NCBI GenBank assembly: GCA_963824985.1
Contig: CAWGRQ010000031.1
Coordinates: 186,001 to 250,000 of the forward strand
Origin: JAFNAG01 sp963824985
GTDB taxonomy: Bacteria > Acidobacteriota > UBA6911
Length of the DNA: 64,000 bases
Direction of reading: 5' to 3'
Part shown: piece by piece, positions 9,456-20,023 of the stretch
How positions within the stretch are numbered: position 1 is the stretch's first letter
Layout of the letters: every line of letters starts with the position of its first letter
The notes under the pieces: generated by a model
What the model was told of the DNA's origin: nothing
Database searches by the model: none
The model's input: the letters and a program-made list of their open reading frames with translations, nothing else
Position numbers and translations under genes: made by a program

Positions 9456-12212
9456 ATGAGACTCAAGAGCGCTGTGGCAGCAATCATCATTGGCGTCGCC
9501 GGGCTGGCGTCGGTCGTCGGCGTGAAGGCGCAGAATCAGGGTCCGTTTAATGAGCGCCTGCTGTCGGCGTTCACCTATCGGAACCTGGGCCCGTTCCGGA
9601 TGCAGGTGAGAATCGCCGACATCGCCGTCCCGGACGCCCCGGTCAAGGACCATCTCTACACGATCTACGTCGCCCCCTGGATCGGCGGCCTCTTCAAGAC
9701 GACCAACAATGGCACCACATTCGAGTCCATTTTTGACGGCCAGGACAACCTTTCGTTCGGCGATGTCACCGTGGCCCCCTCGAACAGCAACATCGTCTGG
9801 GTCGGCACGGGGGACGCGTACACCTCCCGCACCTCGTACGCCGGCGACGGCGTATACAAATCGACGGATGGCGGCAAAACCTGGAAGAACATGGGCCTGA
9901 AGGACTCGCACCATATTGCGCGCATCGTCATCCACCCCACGAATCCCGACATCGTCTGCGTCGCGACCATGGGCCACCTCTATTCCACGAACGAGGAGCG
10001 GGGGATCTTTAAAACGACAAATGGGGGCGCAACCTGGGAAAAGATCCTCTACATCAATGAGAAGGTGGGGGTCATCGATCTGATCCTGCACCCCCGGAAT
10101 CCGGCCATCCTTTACGCCGCCACCTACGATAAAGAGCGGCTCCCCTGGCAGATGGTCAATGGCGGCCCCGGGAGCGGCATCTATAAAACCCTCGACGCGG
10201 GACGCACCTGGAACAAACTCGGCGGAGGGCTCCCCACGGGGAAGATCGGCCGGATCGGCCTCGATATCTACCTCAAAAACCCGGAAATCCTCTACGCCGT
10301 AATCGAAAATGCAAACACGCGTACCACGCCCCTGGCGCCTCCGCCGGGCGCGCGCGGCACCGGCCAGGGAGGCGGGGCTCCGGGAAGAGTGGCGACGATT
10401 GGCGGCGAGGTCTATCGGACCGATAATGGCGGGCAGGACTGGAAGAAGATGAACGCCGATGACTACAACGTCAGCCCCAAGGGCCCCTACTATTTCAGCC
10501 AGATCCGCGTCGATCCCGCCAACGATCTGAACATCTTCGTCACCCAGGACGGGTTCCGGCACTCGATCGACGGCGGCAAGACCTGGGATGCGCCGCGAGT
10601 CTTCCCGCGGATGTTCGGCGATTTCCGAACCCTCTGGTTCGATCCCGAGAATCCCAGCCGGCTGATCAGCGGAGGGGACGGCGGGATCGCCATTTCCTAC
10701 GACGGAGGGGCGACCAGCGATGCCTACTCCAACATCCCGCTGGGGTCGGTCTACGCAATCGGCGTCGACATGGATGACCCATACAACGTCTATGCCGGAC
10801 TCCAGGACCACGAGCACTGGAGAGGGCCGTCGAACGCCGCCTCGGGGAGAATCACCGAGCAGGACTGGTTCGCGCTCGGGAACGGCGACGGCATATTCAC
10901 GCAGGTCGACCCGACCGACAGCCGCTGGCTTTACACCACCCGGCAGTACGGGGGCCACACCCGGTTAGACCAGAAGCTCGGATACACAACGAACATCGAA
11001 CCCCGGCGGGCCGCGGGGCAGCCCCCCTATCGCTTCCTCTGGGAGCCTCCCGTCCACATTTCCCCCCATGACAGCAAGGTCATCTACGCCGGCAGCCAGA
11101 TTCTCCTCAAGTCGGTCGACCGGGGCGACCACTGGACGGAGATCAGTCCGGATCTGAGCACCAACGACACCGCAAAGATCATGCCGGAGTCCGAAGGCGG
11201 CGTGCCGGGCGGCATCCCCTGGTTCGCAATTTCGACGATTTCGGAATCGCCGATCACCGCGGGCCTCATCTGGTGCGGGACGAGCGATGGCAACATTCAG
11301 CTGACCCGGGATGGCGGCGCGACCTGGACGGATGTGACGCCGCGCATCACCGCCCAGGGCGGGCGCAAGGACGCCTACGTCAGCCGGGTTCAGGCTTCCG
11401 CTCACGTGGCCGGGAGGGCCTACGTGACCAAGAGCGGCTACAAGTTCGATGATTTCCGCCCCTTCATATATAAGACGGACGACTTCGGCGCGACCTGGAC
11501 GTCGATCGTCGCCAACCTGCCGAACCAGCCGATCAACGTCGTCTTCGAAGATCTGAAAAATCCCAATCTGCTCTTCGTCGGAAATGATACGGGCGTCTTC
11601 GTATCCATCGATCGCGGTGCAAGCTGGGTGAAGATGAACAACGGCATTCCCAACATCCCGGTGAAGGATCTGCTCGTCCATCCGAGGGAGAACGACCTGG
11701 TCCTCGGCACCTATGGGCGCGGCCTCTATATCACCAACATCGCGCCCCTGCAGGAGATGAACGGTGCGATGCTGGGCGAGGAGATCCACATGTTCGGGAT
11801 CAAACCGACGGTCCAGAGAATCATCTGGTCGTTCGGTGCCAATGACTATCTGTTCGGCCAGCGTAACGTTCAGACACCCAACGAGCCGAACGGAATGGTG
11901 ATCCGGTATTACCTGAAGAACCAGGGGAGCGGCAACGCCAATATCGTTATCACCGACGCCAAGGGGCAGGAAGTCGCAAAGCTTACGGGACAGACCGCGG
12001 CCGGCATCAACACCGTCGTCTGGACCACACGCCCCCAGGGGGCGGGACAGAGGCAGAGGCGCCGCGGGCGGGAATCCGCTCGATCAGTGGGCTCCGCATC
12101 GGGGAATACACGGTCACTCTGGATGTGGGCGGAAAGAAGTTCACACAGAAAGCGAGCATCACGAAAATGCAAGGCTGGTCGCATCGGCCCGGTACCACAG
12201 ATCATCCGGTAG
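9456..12212 (+). CDS. Secreted VPS10/BNR-repeat (sialidase-fold) protein, 918 aa
   Basis: This is an exported beta-propeller protein. A signal peptide covers about residues 1-25 (to VGVKAQ). Many Asp-box-like repeats follow (DGGKTW, NGGATW, DAGRTW, NGGQDW, DGGATW, DRGASW), as in the VPS10/sortilin-type glycosyl hydrolase-like proteins common in acidobacteria. Its substrate is unknown. A GGAGGAG ribosome site precedes the ATG. The frame slips twice near the C-terminus. After the G run at 12039-12043 the family-like text (LRIGEYTVTLDVGGKKF) is in another frame, and it returns near 12178 to end GPVPQIIR. One missing G at the first point and one extra base at the second would restore a continuous tail. 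Confidence 0.88.
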   Translation: MRLKSAVAAIIIGVAGLASVVGVKAQNQGPFNERLLSAFTYRNLGPFRMQVRIADIAVPDAPVKDHLYTIYVAPWIGGLFKTTNNGTTFESIFDGQDNLSFGDVTVAPSNSNIVWVGTGDAYTSRTSYAGDGVYKSTDGGKTWKNMGLKDSHHIARIVIHPTNPDIVCVATMGHLYSTNEERGIFKTTNGGATWEKILYINEKVGVIDLILHPRNPAILYAATYDKERLPWQMVNGGPGSGIYKTLDAGRTWNKLGGGLPTGKIGRIGLDIYLKNPEILYAVIENANTRTTPLAPPPGARGTGQGGGAPGRVATIGGEVYRTDNGGQDWKKMNADDYNVSPKGPYYFSQIRVDPANDLNIFVTQDGFRHSIDGGKTWDAPRVFPRMFGDFRTLWFDPENPSRLISGGDGGIAISYDGGATSDAYSNIPLGSVYAIGVDMDDPYNVYAGLQDHEHWRGPSNAASGRITEQDWFALGNGDGIFTQVDPTDSRWLYTTRQYGGHTRLDQKLGYTTNIEPRRAAGQPPYRFLWEPPVHISPHDSKVIYAGSQILLKSVDRGDHWTEISPDLSTNDTAKIMPESEGGVPGGIPWFAISTISESPITAGLIWCGTSDGNIQLTRDGGATWTDVTPRITAQGGRKDAYVSRVQASAHVAGRAYVTKSGYKFDDFRPFIYKTDDFGATWTSIVANLPNQPINVVFEDLKNPNLLFVGNDTGVFVSIDRGASWVKMNNGIPNIPVKDLLVHPRENDLVLGTYGRGLYITNIAPLQEMNGAMLGEEIHMFGIKPTVQRIIWSFGANDYLFGQRNVQTPNEPNGMVIRYYLKNQGSGNANIVITDAKGQEVAKLTGQTAAGINTVVWTTRPQGAGQRQRRRGRESARSVGSASGNTRSLWMWAERSSHRKRASRKCKAGRIGPVPQIIR

Positions 12213-12229
12213 AAAGCCGGCATGCTCCG

Positions 12230-14580
12230 CTAAAACCTGCGCACCGCGCGGACCCGCCGGGGGTAATCCTTGTCGTCGTAATGCTGCCTGCGGCCATTGT
12301 CGGCAAAGTCCAGGTGATCCGCCATGTCCGCGGTGCGCTGGGTCGAGGACCAATAACTGTAGTTATCGGGGATATCACTGTTTCCGAAATCGCCGATCCC
12401 GGCGGCTTTCAGGTTGACGTACATCTGGGTCAGTTCATCAACGGAAGGCAGAAACCAGCCGCCCACGCCGTTCAGAGTGAAATTGGCGCATAACTCGGCG
12501 GCAGAACCGGGTGTTTCGCAGGCGGCCAGCATGTCGGCGGTATTCTGTTTCCCGGTGCCCACCGCACTGCCGCGCGCACCCGCAATCAACTGGCGGAAAC
12601 AACCCCATTGGGCACCCGCGCTTTGATCGAACGGAGCGGCCTCCAGATATCGCCAGCCGTCGATCTTATAATTCGGGTTTACATGGAAGATCAGGCCGCC
12701 GGCCGGACCCGCATCCCCGAGGGCATATTCTTCCTTCGACAACCACACGCTCATCTCCCCGGCTCCGCGGTTGGCCCACAAATAATACGGGATGAGTTTC
12801 ACCGGTTTCGGTTCGGAAAGCGGATTGCTGATGCTCTTCGCCCTCGTGTCGATCACGGAAGCACCGCCATAAAACCGTTCATCAAAGGAAACCGCCAATT
12901 CACTCCCAGGATCAAACAGGAGCCCCAGCACGCGTCCCCCCTCAGCCTCAGGCCATTCGGCACAATAGACGATGGGCCCTCTCTCCACGGCCATCCTGCC
13001 CTTGTCTTCCCGAACCTTGGCATTCGCAACCACCTTTCTGGCTGCGAAGGGGAACTCGATTGCGATCGCGTTTTCACCTTTCCAGATCCTTTTCAACGAG
13101 ACATATCCGGATTTATCCGCGGCATAGACAATGCTATCGCCGTTCACGGAAATGCGGACCGGTTCATCCCTCCGATCCAGATAGGAGTACAGATCTCCCG
13201 GGACCGGCCGGTTTCCGGCCCATCCGGGTATTCTCAATCTGATATCTGCCGCAACCCTTCTCCGGCCGATACCGTGATTCTTGATTTTCCGCCCCAGGGC
13301 ATTTCGCTGTCGACGGACAGCGAGATTTCCTTTCCATTGACCTTGAATGTGGCCTCGCTCGACACGAAGAGATTCACATAAATCTCCTCTTTGCCCTGAG
13401 CGTAGATATAGCCGGGCATGGAAGCCAGAAACCTGACCAGATTGGGCGGACAGCATTCCAGTGAGGCTTTTTCCCACCGCAGGTCGCGCCCATCGCCGGC
13501 ACTTGCCAGCCGGTTTACATAGAAGAAGCGGTCTCCCGCCGCGGATACTCCGGCCACGGCATTGTTGTACATCGTGCGTTCCATGACGTCGATGTACTGG
13601 CTCTCTCCGGTCGCCAGGAACAGCTTGTGATTGAACGTCGCGAACATGAAGGCCGCGCAGCTTTCGCTGTAAGCGGAGATATTGGGCAGCGAATACGGCC
13701 TCCCGAAACCTTCGTTCCCCGTGGAGCCGATGCCGCCGGTTATGTAATATTTCCTGCCCACGGCATCATGCCAGATACGCTGCGCCGCGCCGAGATATTC
13801 CCTGATCCCGGTGAGCACGCCCACATCCGCCAGTGACACCATCAGGGAGGCGTCGTTCACGGCGTGGCCCACGGCTTCATTCTGTTGCAGAACCGGCTTG
13901 TAGGATTGATTGTGCCGGCTCCGGTTCGCCGAGTTCTCCAGTCCGCGGATATCCAGATAGTACTTGGCCAGATCCAGATATCTCTTCTCGCGGGTGGCCC
14001 GATACAGCTGCACGCAATTGATGGCGTCCCGTTCACCCCCGGAAAATCGAGGCGGAGTCGATTTATAGGTGTCATAAAGCACGTCGGCGGATTTGATGGC
14101 GATATCCAGTAAGTCCCTCTTCCCGGTCGCGGCATACCAGGCCGCGGCCACTTCAAAGAGGCTGTTGTTGCCGGCCGGTTTCGCCCCCTGTGCGGCCTTG
14201 ATCTCATTGATGCGCGCCTCGACCTGGGCCTGCAACCCGGCATCCGGGTGTGTCTGGAGCGAATAGATCGCCGCTTCCAGAACGTTATTGCTGACCGGCC
14301 TTCCGCTTTCCGCAAACTTCCTCATCTCGAAAGGAATCGTGACCTCGGCGTTGGTTCTGATTTTCGGTTTCCAGAAGTTGTCCTTCAGAGTCACTTCGGA
14401 AACGGGTTTCGCCTGTCGGGGATAATCCGGGTTGGGCGTGTATGCGGCCCCCGACAGTTTGATTTCGGTCTGGGTCCCGGAAGCGGTCTTCGCGGGCGAA
14501 GGCCTTTGGGCGACAGACAGCAGGCCGGCCGTGGCCGGAGCGGCTTTCAGAAAATCTCGACGGGGCATCCTGGCATTCAT
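12230..14580 (-). pseudogene. GH127 beta-L-arabinofuranosidase-like protein fused to a DUF1566 domain, one frameshift
   Basis: The N-terminal part begins with a twin-arginine signal (MPRRDFLKAAPATAGLL) and continues through a GH127 alpha/alpha barrel, with the Cys pair ECCPPN that supplies the catalytic nucleophile and a zinc ligand in this family. The frame breaks at 13255-13257, a CCC run on the plus strand. Adding one base there continues into ADIRLRIPGWAG and the beta domain. After the usual end (PYYLWANRGAGEMSVW) the same frame runs into about 165 residues of DUF1566/Lcl-like domain (GDAGPAGGLIFHV, GGWFLPSVDEL, YWSSTQ). Members of GH127 release arabinofuranose from plant glycans or glycoproteins. 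Whether the break is real or an assembly error is unknown; everything else is intact. Confidence 0.85.
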
Positions 14581-14695
14581 GGCATCTCCTCCGCTCGCAT
14601 CTTAATATACGACCGGCAACCGGGCATCAAACAATTCGCCGACCGGCTCCAGGGGTGCATAATCAGTTTCTGTCGCGAAACGCCGCATCCGGACC

Positions 14696-14910
14696 GGCCC
14701 AGCCCCGAAGGGGCGCCAAGAGAGTAGCCCCGGGCAAGCGGCAGCGCAGCCCGGGGTCAGGCCGGATAACATCGCGAAGCCCTGAAGGGGCGACAGAAAA
14801 AGCTTGCGATCAAAGATCTTCCGCCTCTTCCGGGGCTCGACAATATGCAACTTCCTACCGGGGGCTGGGTGCCGCGCGGCGAAAAAGGAGTTTCGCGATA
14901 GAAACCAATT
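14696..14910. repeat. Dispersed palindromic repeat, CCCCGGGC type
   Basis: This is a cluster of stems: AGCCCCGAAGGGGC, TAGCCCCGGGCAAGCGG with AGCCCGGGGT, CCCTGAAGGGGCGACAG, and TTCCGGGGCTCGACAATATG with CCTACCGGGGGCT. The same modules occur at 19767-19925 and around the minisatellite at 36905-37412. From 14911 to 15134 I see nothing. Confidence 0.75.
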
Positions 14911-15134
14911 AGGCAGGAAGTTTCAGGGCGCGGATGGAGACGGATCGCTCGGTGCGCAGGGCTTTTGCCGGCACCAGAGACCTTCCCTTATTCTCCCGCC
15001 AGGAGATGAATCGGGGGCTGGACCATGGATTTCGATGCGCAACACCTGCTTAAAAGTCGGCGGAAGAAGACAGAAGGACCAAGCCTCGCTGGCGAAAGAG
15101 AAGATCCGGGAATATGCCTGCCACGGGCGGCAAT

Positions 15135-16592
15135 TTACCGCGATCCGGTCCCGAAACCGAACGGGCCTGAACGCCCGCCGCGCTCCTTTATCGCCTCCAT
15201 CACCAGGCCCAGCGCCGTGTTCGTGGCACGCCGCGCCGCGGGCTGCCCGCGCATGTGGCCCATGCGCACGACGACGAGCTGGTGCGACGGGACGATCCAG
15301 GTGTTCTGCCCGCCGGCGCCGGCTGCCAGATAGGTCTCCTTCGGCAGATTCCATCCGCCGTCGCCGTTAATCCAGAATAACCCGCCGTAGACCGGGGTTT
15401 TCCATGCCGGTGCGGGCGTGCTGACGAATTTCGCCCAGCCCTCCGGCAGAATCCGTTGTCCCTGCCAGATCCCGTCCTGCAGATAAAGCAGGCCGATCCG
15501 CGCCCAGTTGCGTGCCGTCCCGTAATCGTAGCCGGTCATGAGGAAATTGCCGTAGGGATCGGTCTCGAGCACCTGGCGTCGAATCCCGATCCGATCGAAG
15601 AGCACGCGCTGCGGCCAGGTCAGGTACTCCTCGCCGCGTTTCTGCACGGCGAGCTTGATCAGGTAGCCGATGGTCAGCGGGTCGCAGTTGCGATACCTCC
15701 CGTCGGTATTCGGCGGGTACTCCGCCGGCCGGGTGATGGAATACTGGAACGAATCGATGGCGCCGGTGTAGATGTAATAATGATCGAGCACGGCCGCATT
15801 CGACGATTCCTGGTTGCCGACGAATTTAAGCCCGGCGCTCATGCGCAGCAGATCGATATTGCGGATCCTCGCACGCGGGTCTCCCGGCGTCTGCCACAGC
15901 GGCACCGGCGCCGGCTGTTCCAGCGTATAAACGCCGTCCTTCACCAGCAGCCCGAACAGCGTGGAGGTGATGCTTTTTCCCATCGACCAGCTCTCGAGCT
16001 GGGTGTCTTTGGTAATACCCGGCAGGTAACGCTCGGCAACGATATGCCCCTTGTAGACGACGAGGAAAGCAGCTGTAAGTGCGTTGGGATCGGCGAAGGC
16101 GGCATCCAGTGCGGCGTCAAGTTTCGCCTTGTCCACCTCCGGCGGCAGCGGCGTTGCATCCGGCCGATCTCCCATCGGCCATGGTTGCGATGCGGCATCT
16201 GGAAGCCTCGTCTTGACCGCGACCGGCTTGAAGTGGATCCCCGGTCCGTCCTGGGCCTGGATGATGCAGCCCTGGTCGCCATAGAATTTCGCCTCGCGGG
16301 TTATCCCGCCAAACGACGTCCGGACGATTTTCAGGCCGCGATCGATCGTCCAGGCCACTTTGTCCTGTTCATTGCGCGGCATGAAAAAGTAGGCGCTGTT
16401 TTTCGCCGCTTCCGCCGGGTCGCGGCCGGACACGAACACGGCGGAGCAGAGGATTTTGGCGAAGCCATTGAGACCCTGTTCTGTGGGAGTGCCTTGAGGG
16501 GTCGGATAGTCCGGGGCGGACTGCCGGGCAAAAAGCGTTACGCAGGCGAAAACTGCACACAATAAAAGAGCTCGGAAGGTGCGCACGATCAT
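15135..16592 (-). CDS. Secreted serine hydrolase, beta-lactamase-like fold
   Basis: This 485-aa protein has an N-terminal signal segment (LLLCAVFACVTLFA) and a class-C-type serine hydrolase domain. Its SxxK motif SMGKS lies near residue 203, and a YxN-like motif (YRNCD) follows. The third motif appears as GAGGQ rather than a canonical K/H-x-G. The first 150 residues are an extra domain without an assignment. Such proteins cleave esters or peptides in the cell envelope and seldom act as lactamases. It stands alone between repeat DNA and the convergent-spaced M24 gene on the same strand. Confidence 0.88.
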   Translation of the reverse strand: MIVRTFRALLLCAVFACVTLFARQSAPDYPTPQGTPTEQGLNGFAKILCSAVFVSGRDPAEAAKNSAYFFMPRNEQDKVAWTIDRGLKIVRTSFGGITREAKFYGDQGCIIQAQDGPGIHFKPVAVKTRLPDAASQPWPMGDRPDATPLPPEVDKAKLDAALDAAFADPNALTAAFLVVYKGHIVAERYLPGITKDTQLESWSMGKSITSTLFGLLVKDGVYTLEQPAPVPLWQTPGDPRARIRNIDLLRMSAGLKFVGNQESSNAAVLDHYYIYTGAIDSFQYSITRPAEYPPNTDGRYRNCDPLTIGYLIKLAVQKRGEEYLTWPQRVLFDRIGIRRQVLETDPYGNFLMTGYDYGTARNWARIGLLYLQDGIWQGQRILPEGWAKFVSTPAPAWKTPVYGGLFWINGDGGWNLPKETYLAAGAGGQNTWIVPSHQLVVVRMGHMRGQPAARRATNTALGLVMEAIKERGGRSGPFGFGTGSR

Positions 16593-16699
16593 GCCTCCTG
16601 AACCGTATACGCTGATTTTGGCGTCCGGGTTTACCGGCGCCGAACTTTCCTGGTCCCAAGATGAGAGAATCCGCTTCCTATGTCAAGCCTGTACCCTCT

Positions 16700-18094
16700 T
16701 CACCGGATCACGTGCAGCGCGGTCTGACGCCTGTCGATGAATGCCGGACCTGTTTTCGTGAACGCGGCATCCTGTTCGAGCGCGAAGGTGACCTCCTGGT
16801 TGCCCCACTCGGAGACATTCGCCCTGACGTTCAGCTCGATCGAGTGGACGGTGTCCTCGTGGAGCGGGAAATCGCCGCGGCCGGGGACCGCTGCCTGAAG
16901 GTCCCATAAACCTATCGTCGGACCGGCCGCGTGGCCGTGAAGTCCAAGCGGGTGCGTGTAGATGCTGGGCTTCAGGGCCGCCGCTTTGGCCCGCGCGAGC
17001 GCCGCCAGCAGAATTTCGTTTCCGGTGCGGCCGGTTTTCATCTCGGCCAGGAGGATGTCCTGCAGCCGGTTCCCCTGCGCCAGCCCGTCCTTCAGCCCCT
17101 GCGGCGCGTCGTTCTCGCCGTCCTTGAGCACGTAGGCGAGTTGCTGGGTATCGGTGCACAGCCTCAGATACGTGATTCCAAAATCGCAATGGAGCATATC
17201 GCCCCGGTGGATGATCCGGCTCGACTGGTACGGACTCCCCTTCGGCCGCTGAATATCGACCGACGGATGGAACCAGTTGGACATCCCCAACTGTCTGGTC
17301 CGTTCCCGCAGCCACCAGACCACATCCTCCGTGGTGGTGACGCCGGGGGTGATCACCTCCCGGGAAAACGCCTTTTCGATGATCCCGTGGGCGATGGCGA
17401 CAATCTGGGGATAGACTTCGAGTTCGTCGGACGAACGGCGCTCGAGCCAGCGGATCGCGAGACGCTCGGCCGATTGCAGGCGCGAGACGTATTCCGGCGC
17501 CAGAGCCGAGACAAGGTTCTTTTTCAGTGACGCCGTCAACCCGTCTCCATAGTTGAAAGTGTCGGATTCATTGATCCCGATCTTTTTCGGATTTCGCTCC
17601 TTGATGATTTCGCCGAGCCGCACCCATTGATCGATCTTGTCGGGATTCCAGACGCTCGTGTAGAACTGGCCGATGCCCGACCGGCTGACCGTGAGGCGCT
17701 CGATCCCCTCTTTGCCCCTGTCGAAGAACACCAGCATCGAGGTGCGGCTGGCATAGAGCGAGGTGAACGGCACGAGGGAGAAAAAGACCGGATCTTCGTT
17801 GTTCTCCCGGCAGATGACGAGCCACATGTCGAAACCCTCGGCGCGCATCAGTTCGGGCAGGAGGCGCTCCAGCCGGTTCGTGAGCCAGCCGTTATAGACC
17901 GCGGCCTGCTCCCGCAGGGTCAGAATGGCAGGCAGGTCGCCCGGAACGGCGGCGGGACCGGCCGCGGCGCGGGTCTGCGCCGGCACGGCATCCGGGCCGG
18001 ATGCCGTCAGGTGTGAGCCGGGCGTCAGGGTCGAGGCAAACATGCCGGAAAGGATGAGTACAATAAAACCTTTGGTACGTGCTGATGTCGACAT
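16700..18094 (-). CDS. M24-family metallopeptidase (Xaa-Pro aminopeptidase-like), secreted
   Basis: This protein of about 464 aa has a signal peptide (GFIVLILSGMFASTL), an N-terminal creatinase-like domain and a C-terminal pita-bread domain. The five metal ligands are visible: Asp in CDFGITY, Asp in CTDTQQ, His in LGLHGHAAGP, Glu in SIELNV and Glu in FALEQDA. It should remove N-terminal residues next to proline or act on related substrates in the periplasm. The start at 18094 has GGGAGGAA upstream; in-frame codons before it lack a ribosome site. Confidence 0.9.
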   Translation of the reverse strand: MSTSARTKGFIVLILSGMFASTLTPGSHLTASGPDAVPAQTRAAAGPAAVPGDLPAILTLREQAAVYNGWLTNRLERLLPELMRAEGFDMWLVICRENNEDPVFFSLVPFTSLYASRTSMLVFFDRGKEGIERLTVSRSGIGQFYTSVWNPDKIDQWVRLGEIIKERNPKKIGINESDTFNYGDGLTASLKKNLVSALAPEYVSRLQSAERLAIRWLERRSSDELEVYPQIVAIAHGIIEKAFSREVITPGVTTTEDVVWWLRERTRQLGMSNWFHPSVDIQRPKGSPYQSSRIIHRGDMLHCDFGITYLRLCTDTQQLAYVLKDGENDAPQGLKDGLAQGNRLQDILLAEMKTGRTGNEILLAALARAKAAALKPSIYTHPLGLHGHAAGPTIGLWDLQAAVPGRGDFPLHEDTVHSIELNVRANVSEWGNQEVTFALEQDAAFTKTGPAFIDRRQTALHVIR

Positions 18095-18273
18095 CGAACT
18101 TCCTCCCGAAAAAAGGCACGGTGTTCCTGGACCATGCGGTCCAATGCCCACTGTAAGTCTCAATTGCAAAACTGGCAAGGGGGTCCTATCTGTAGAATCC
18201 AGTTTTTGGATTAGCTTCGCCACACACACAGTGCCTTTCTGGTGGAGATGTGGGGCATGGGATCGGACCACGC

Positions 18274-18543
18274 TTATTTAGGCATGGGGATCTGGAAGAA
18301 GAACAGCACGCGGTTGACAGCCCAGATCAGGTAGATAACCACGACACTTGAGACGAGCGCGGGTTCCAGGAAGCGCGAATAGAGCGGTCCGTGGCCCGAG
18401 CTGCGCGCGGCATGCTCCCGCTGCCCGGCCAGGATCGCATGGGCAAGACCGCGGATGCGCTCGGCGCTTCCGGCGTCGATGTCGTGAACGGAGAGTTTTC
18501 GGAGTGCGGCCTTCTCAAGCCCGGCTTCCGTTTCGTCAATCAT
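18274..18543 (-). CDS. Small membrane protein coupled to an ECF sigma factor
   Basis: This 89-aa protein has a hydrophilic N-terminal part of about 55 residues and one hydrophobic helix near the C-terminus (LVSSVVVIYLIWAVNRVLFFF). Its start overlaps the stop of the sigma-factor gene by four bases (ATGA type), so translation is coupled. The layout of short cytoplasmic part plus single helix downstream of an ECF sigma gene fits a small anti-sigma or membrane partner. No zinc anti-sigma motif (HxxxCxxC) is present, so that role is only inferred. Confidence 0.7.
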   Translation of the reverse strand: MIDETEAGLEKAALRKLSVHDIDAGSAERIRGLAHAILAGQREHAARSSGHGPLYSRFLEPALVSSVVVIYLIWAVNRVLFFFQIPMPK

Positions 18544-19157
18544 GACACCACCCTCCTCTCCCGGGGATTACCGGCATCGAAGGCCGGCTCTTTTCCGGCA
18601 TCCGGCACCCGCGACTTCCGGATCTTCGCCGCCATCATTTCACGGGCGCGGGACAGCCGCTTGCGGAGAGCTGCCGGGTCCAGATCGCAGACCGCGGCGG
18701 CCTCGGACGGGGTCATCCCTTCCACGGCCACCAGCAGCAGCACCTCGCGGTAGTGCAGCGGGAGCGAAGCGAGCGCCTGTTCGATCCGTTTTTCGACCTC
18801 ATCGCGCGCAACGGTTTCAAACGGCGATGCCGGCGCCTCAACCCGGATGCGCAGCCTGGAATACTCGAGGATGCGTTGTGCGCTCAAAAACTTCGAGCGC
18901 CGATGGCTGCAATACAGATGGTGGGCCACGGTAAAAAGCCAGGGCCCGAGCCTGGCCTCATCGCGCAGCGTGGACACGCGGGTCGCCAGCCGTATCCAGG
19001 TTTCCTGAAGCAGGTCCTCGGCTACGTCGCGGCGGCCGCTCAGGCGCACCAGGAATCCATAGAGACGCGCCCGGTATCGTTCGAACACTTCATCGAAAGC
19101 CGCGGCATCGAATTTCTTGAGACGAGCCACAAGCTCCTGATCCGTGCAGTCTGTCAT
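18540..19157 (-). CDS. RNA polymerase ECF sigma-70 factor
   Basis: This sigma factor of about 205 aa has region 2 (DEVFERYRARLYGFLVRL, DLLQETWIR) and region 4 (LPLHYREVLLLVAVEGMT, AAALRKRLSRAREMM). It would redirect RNA polymerase to a small regulon. The start at 19157 (MTDCTDQELV) is preferred over an in-frame codon at 19181. It is followed with a four-base overlap by the small membrane protein, and a divergent small membrane protein gene lies upstream at 19334. Confidence 0.93.
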   Translation of the reverse strand: MTDCTDQELVARLKKFDAAAFDEVFERYRARLYGFLVRLSGRRDVAEDLLQETWIRLATRVSTLRDEARLGPWLFTVAHHLYCSHRRSKFLSAQRILEYSRLRIRVEAPASPFETVARDEVEKRIEQALASLPLHYREVLLLVAVEGMTPSEAAAVCDLDPAALRKRLSRAREMMAAKIRKSRVPDAGKEPAFDAGNPRERRVVS

Positions 19158-19333
19158 TACAGGTTCCCGTCCCGCGGGCACGCGCCGGGCACACCAAAGT
19201 CACACCTGGTAAGACGCTGAAAACGCGCCCGCGTGACAGAAATCCCGGCCGGCAGATGGTTCCGCGGCGGCTTTTGTCACGTCAAGGATTTCACAGCGTC
19301 ATATCATTGAACAACAAAAACCGGAGGGAATCC

Positions 19334-19681
19334 ATGGACTTCACATTTTCAGGATTGGTTCACGTCACCGTGATCGTTCTGTTCAGCGTGGTTACGCTGT
19401 GGCTTTCTGTTTCCTTTGCCGTTCGCCCCGCGGACAAAAAGATTAGAATTATCCGGACCATGTCGTGGGCGACGCTCTTTTCCATCCTGGCGGGGATCGC
19501 GGCGGGCGTCGGAGCCACTGCCCTTAACGTCTCGCTGACTGAAGGCGCCGGGGAGCAAAAGGATATTGTCGTGGTGATCACGAACGGGCTGGCGGAGGCG
19601 ATGGTCCCGCCGGTGTTCGGGTTTGCAGTGCTCGCACTCAGCTGGATGCTGGCATCGGTCGGCCTGCGACGGCAGAGCTGA
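19334..19681 (+). CDS. Small hydrophobic membrane protein, 115 aa
   Basis: Three hydrophobic stretches are visible (about residues 8-30, 45-70 and 88-110), with no family I recognise. The ATG at 19334 has a strong GGAGGG site six bases upstream, which decides the start. It is divergent from the sigma-factor gene, so it may be part of that regulon. The overall look recalls MotA/TolQ-type helices, but no diagnostic motif is present. Confidence 0.65.
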   Translation: MDFTFSGLVHVTVIVLFSVVTLWLSVSFAVRPADKKIRIIRTMSWATLFSILAGIAAGVGATALNVSLTEGAGEQKDIVVVITNGLAEAMVPPVFGFAVLALSWMLASVGLRRQS

Positions 19682-19766
19682 ACCCCGTCACGGGATTGTA
19701 TCTGCAGAATCTGGTCGTTCATTGGTTTTTGTCGCTATACCGCTGATCCCGCCCTGGCGGATAGAG

Positions 19767-19925
19767 AATAGCCCCGGGCTCGAGCCCGGGGTTGGCGATG
19801 GCGTAACGAGGAGCCCTGGAAGGGCGACAGAAAATCATTGGAACTGAAATCCTTTCGCCCCGGGGCTCGCTGATATGCAACATCCTACCGGGGGCTTCGC
19901 CATACCGGGTTTCGCGGCAGAAACT
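19767..19925. repeat. Dispersed palindromic repeat, CCCCGGGC type, copy 2
   Basis: The modules match 14696-14910 in order: TAGCCCCGGGCTCGAGCCCG stem, CCCTGGAAGGGCGACAG stem, CCCCGGGGCTCGCTGATATG, and CCTACCGGGGGCTTCG with GTTTCGCGGCAGAAAC. It is non-coding and lies between the small membrane protein and the M20 gene. Confidence 0.75.
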
Positions 19926-20023
19926 GATCGGGACCGGCGCTCACGTCAGCGTCTCCGACATAAAAACTGGATTCTCCATATACAACCCCATGTATGATTG
20001 AATATCAGTGGGGGAATAACGGC

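Noticed and set aside
9387..10958. Long minus-strand open frame opposite the VPS10-like gene
   Set aside because: It mirrors the repeat-rich coding sequence on the plus strand and has no family pattern.
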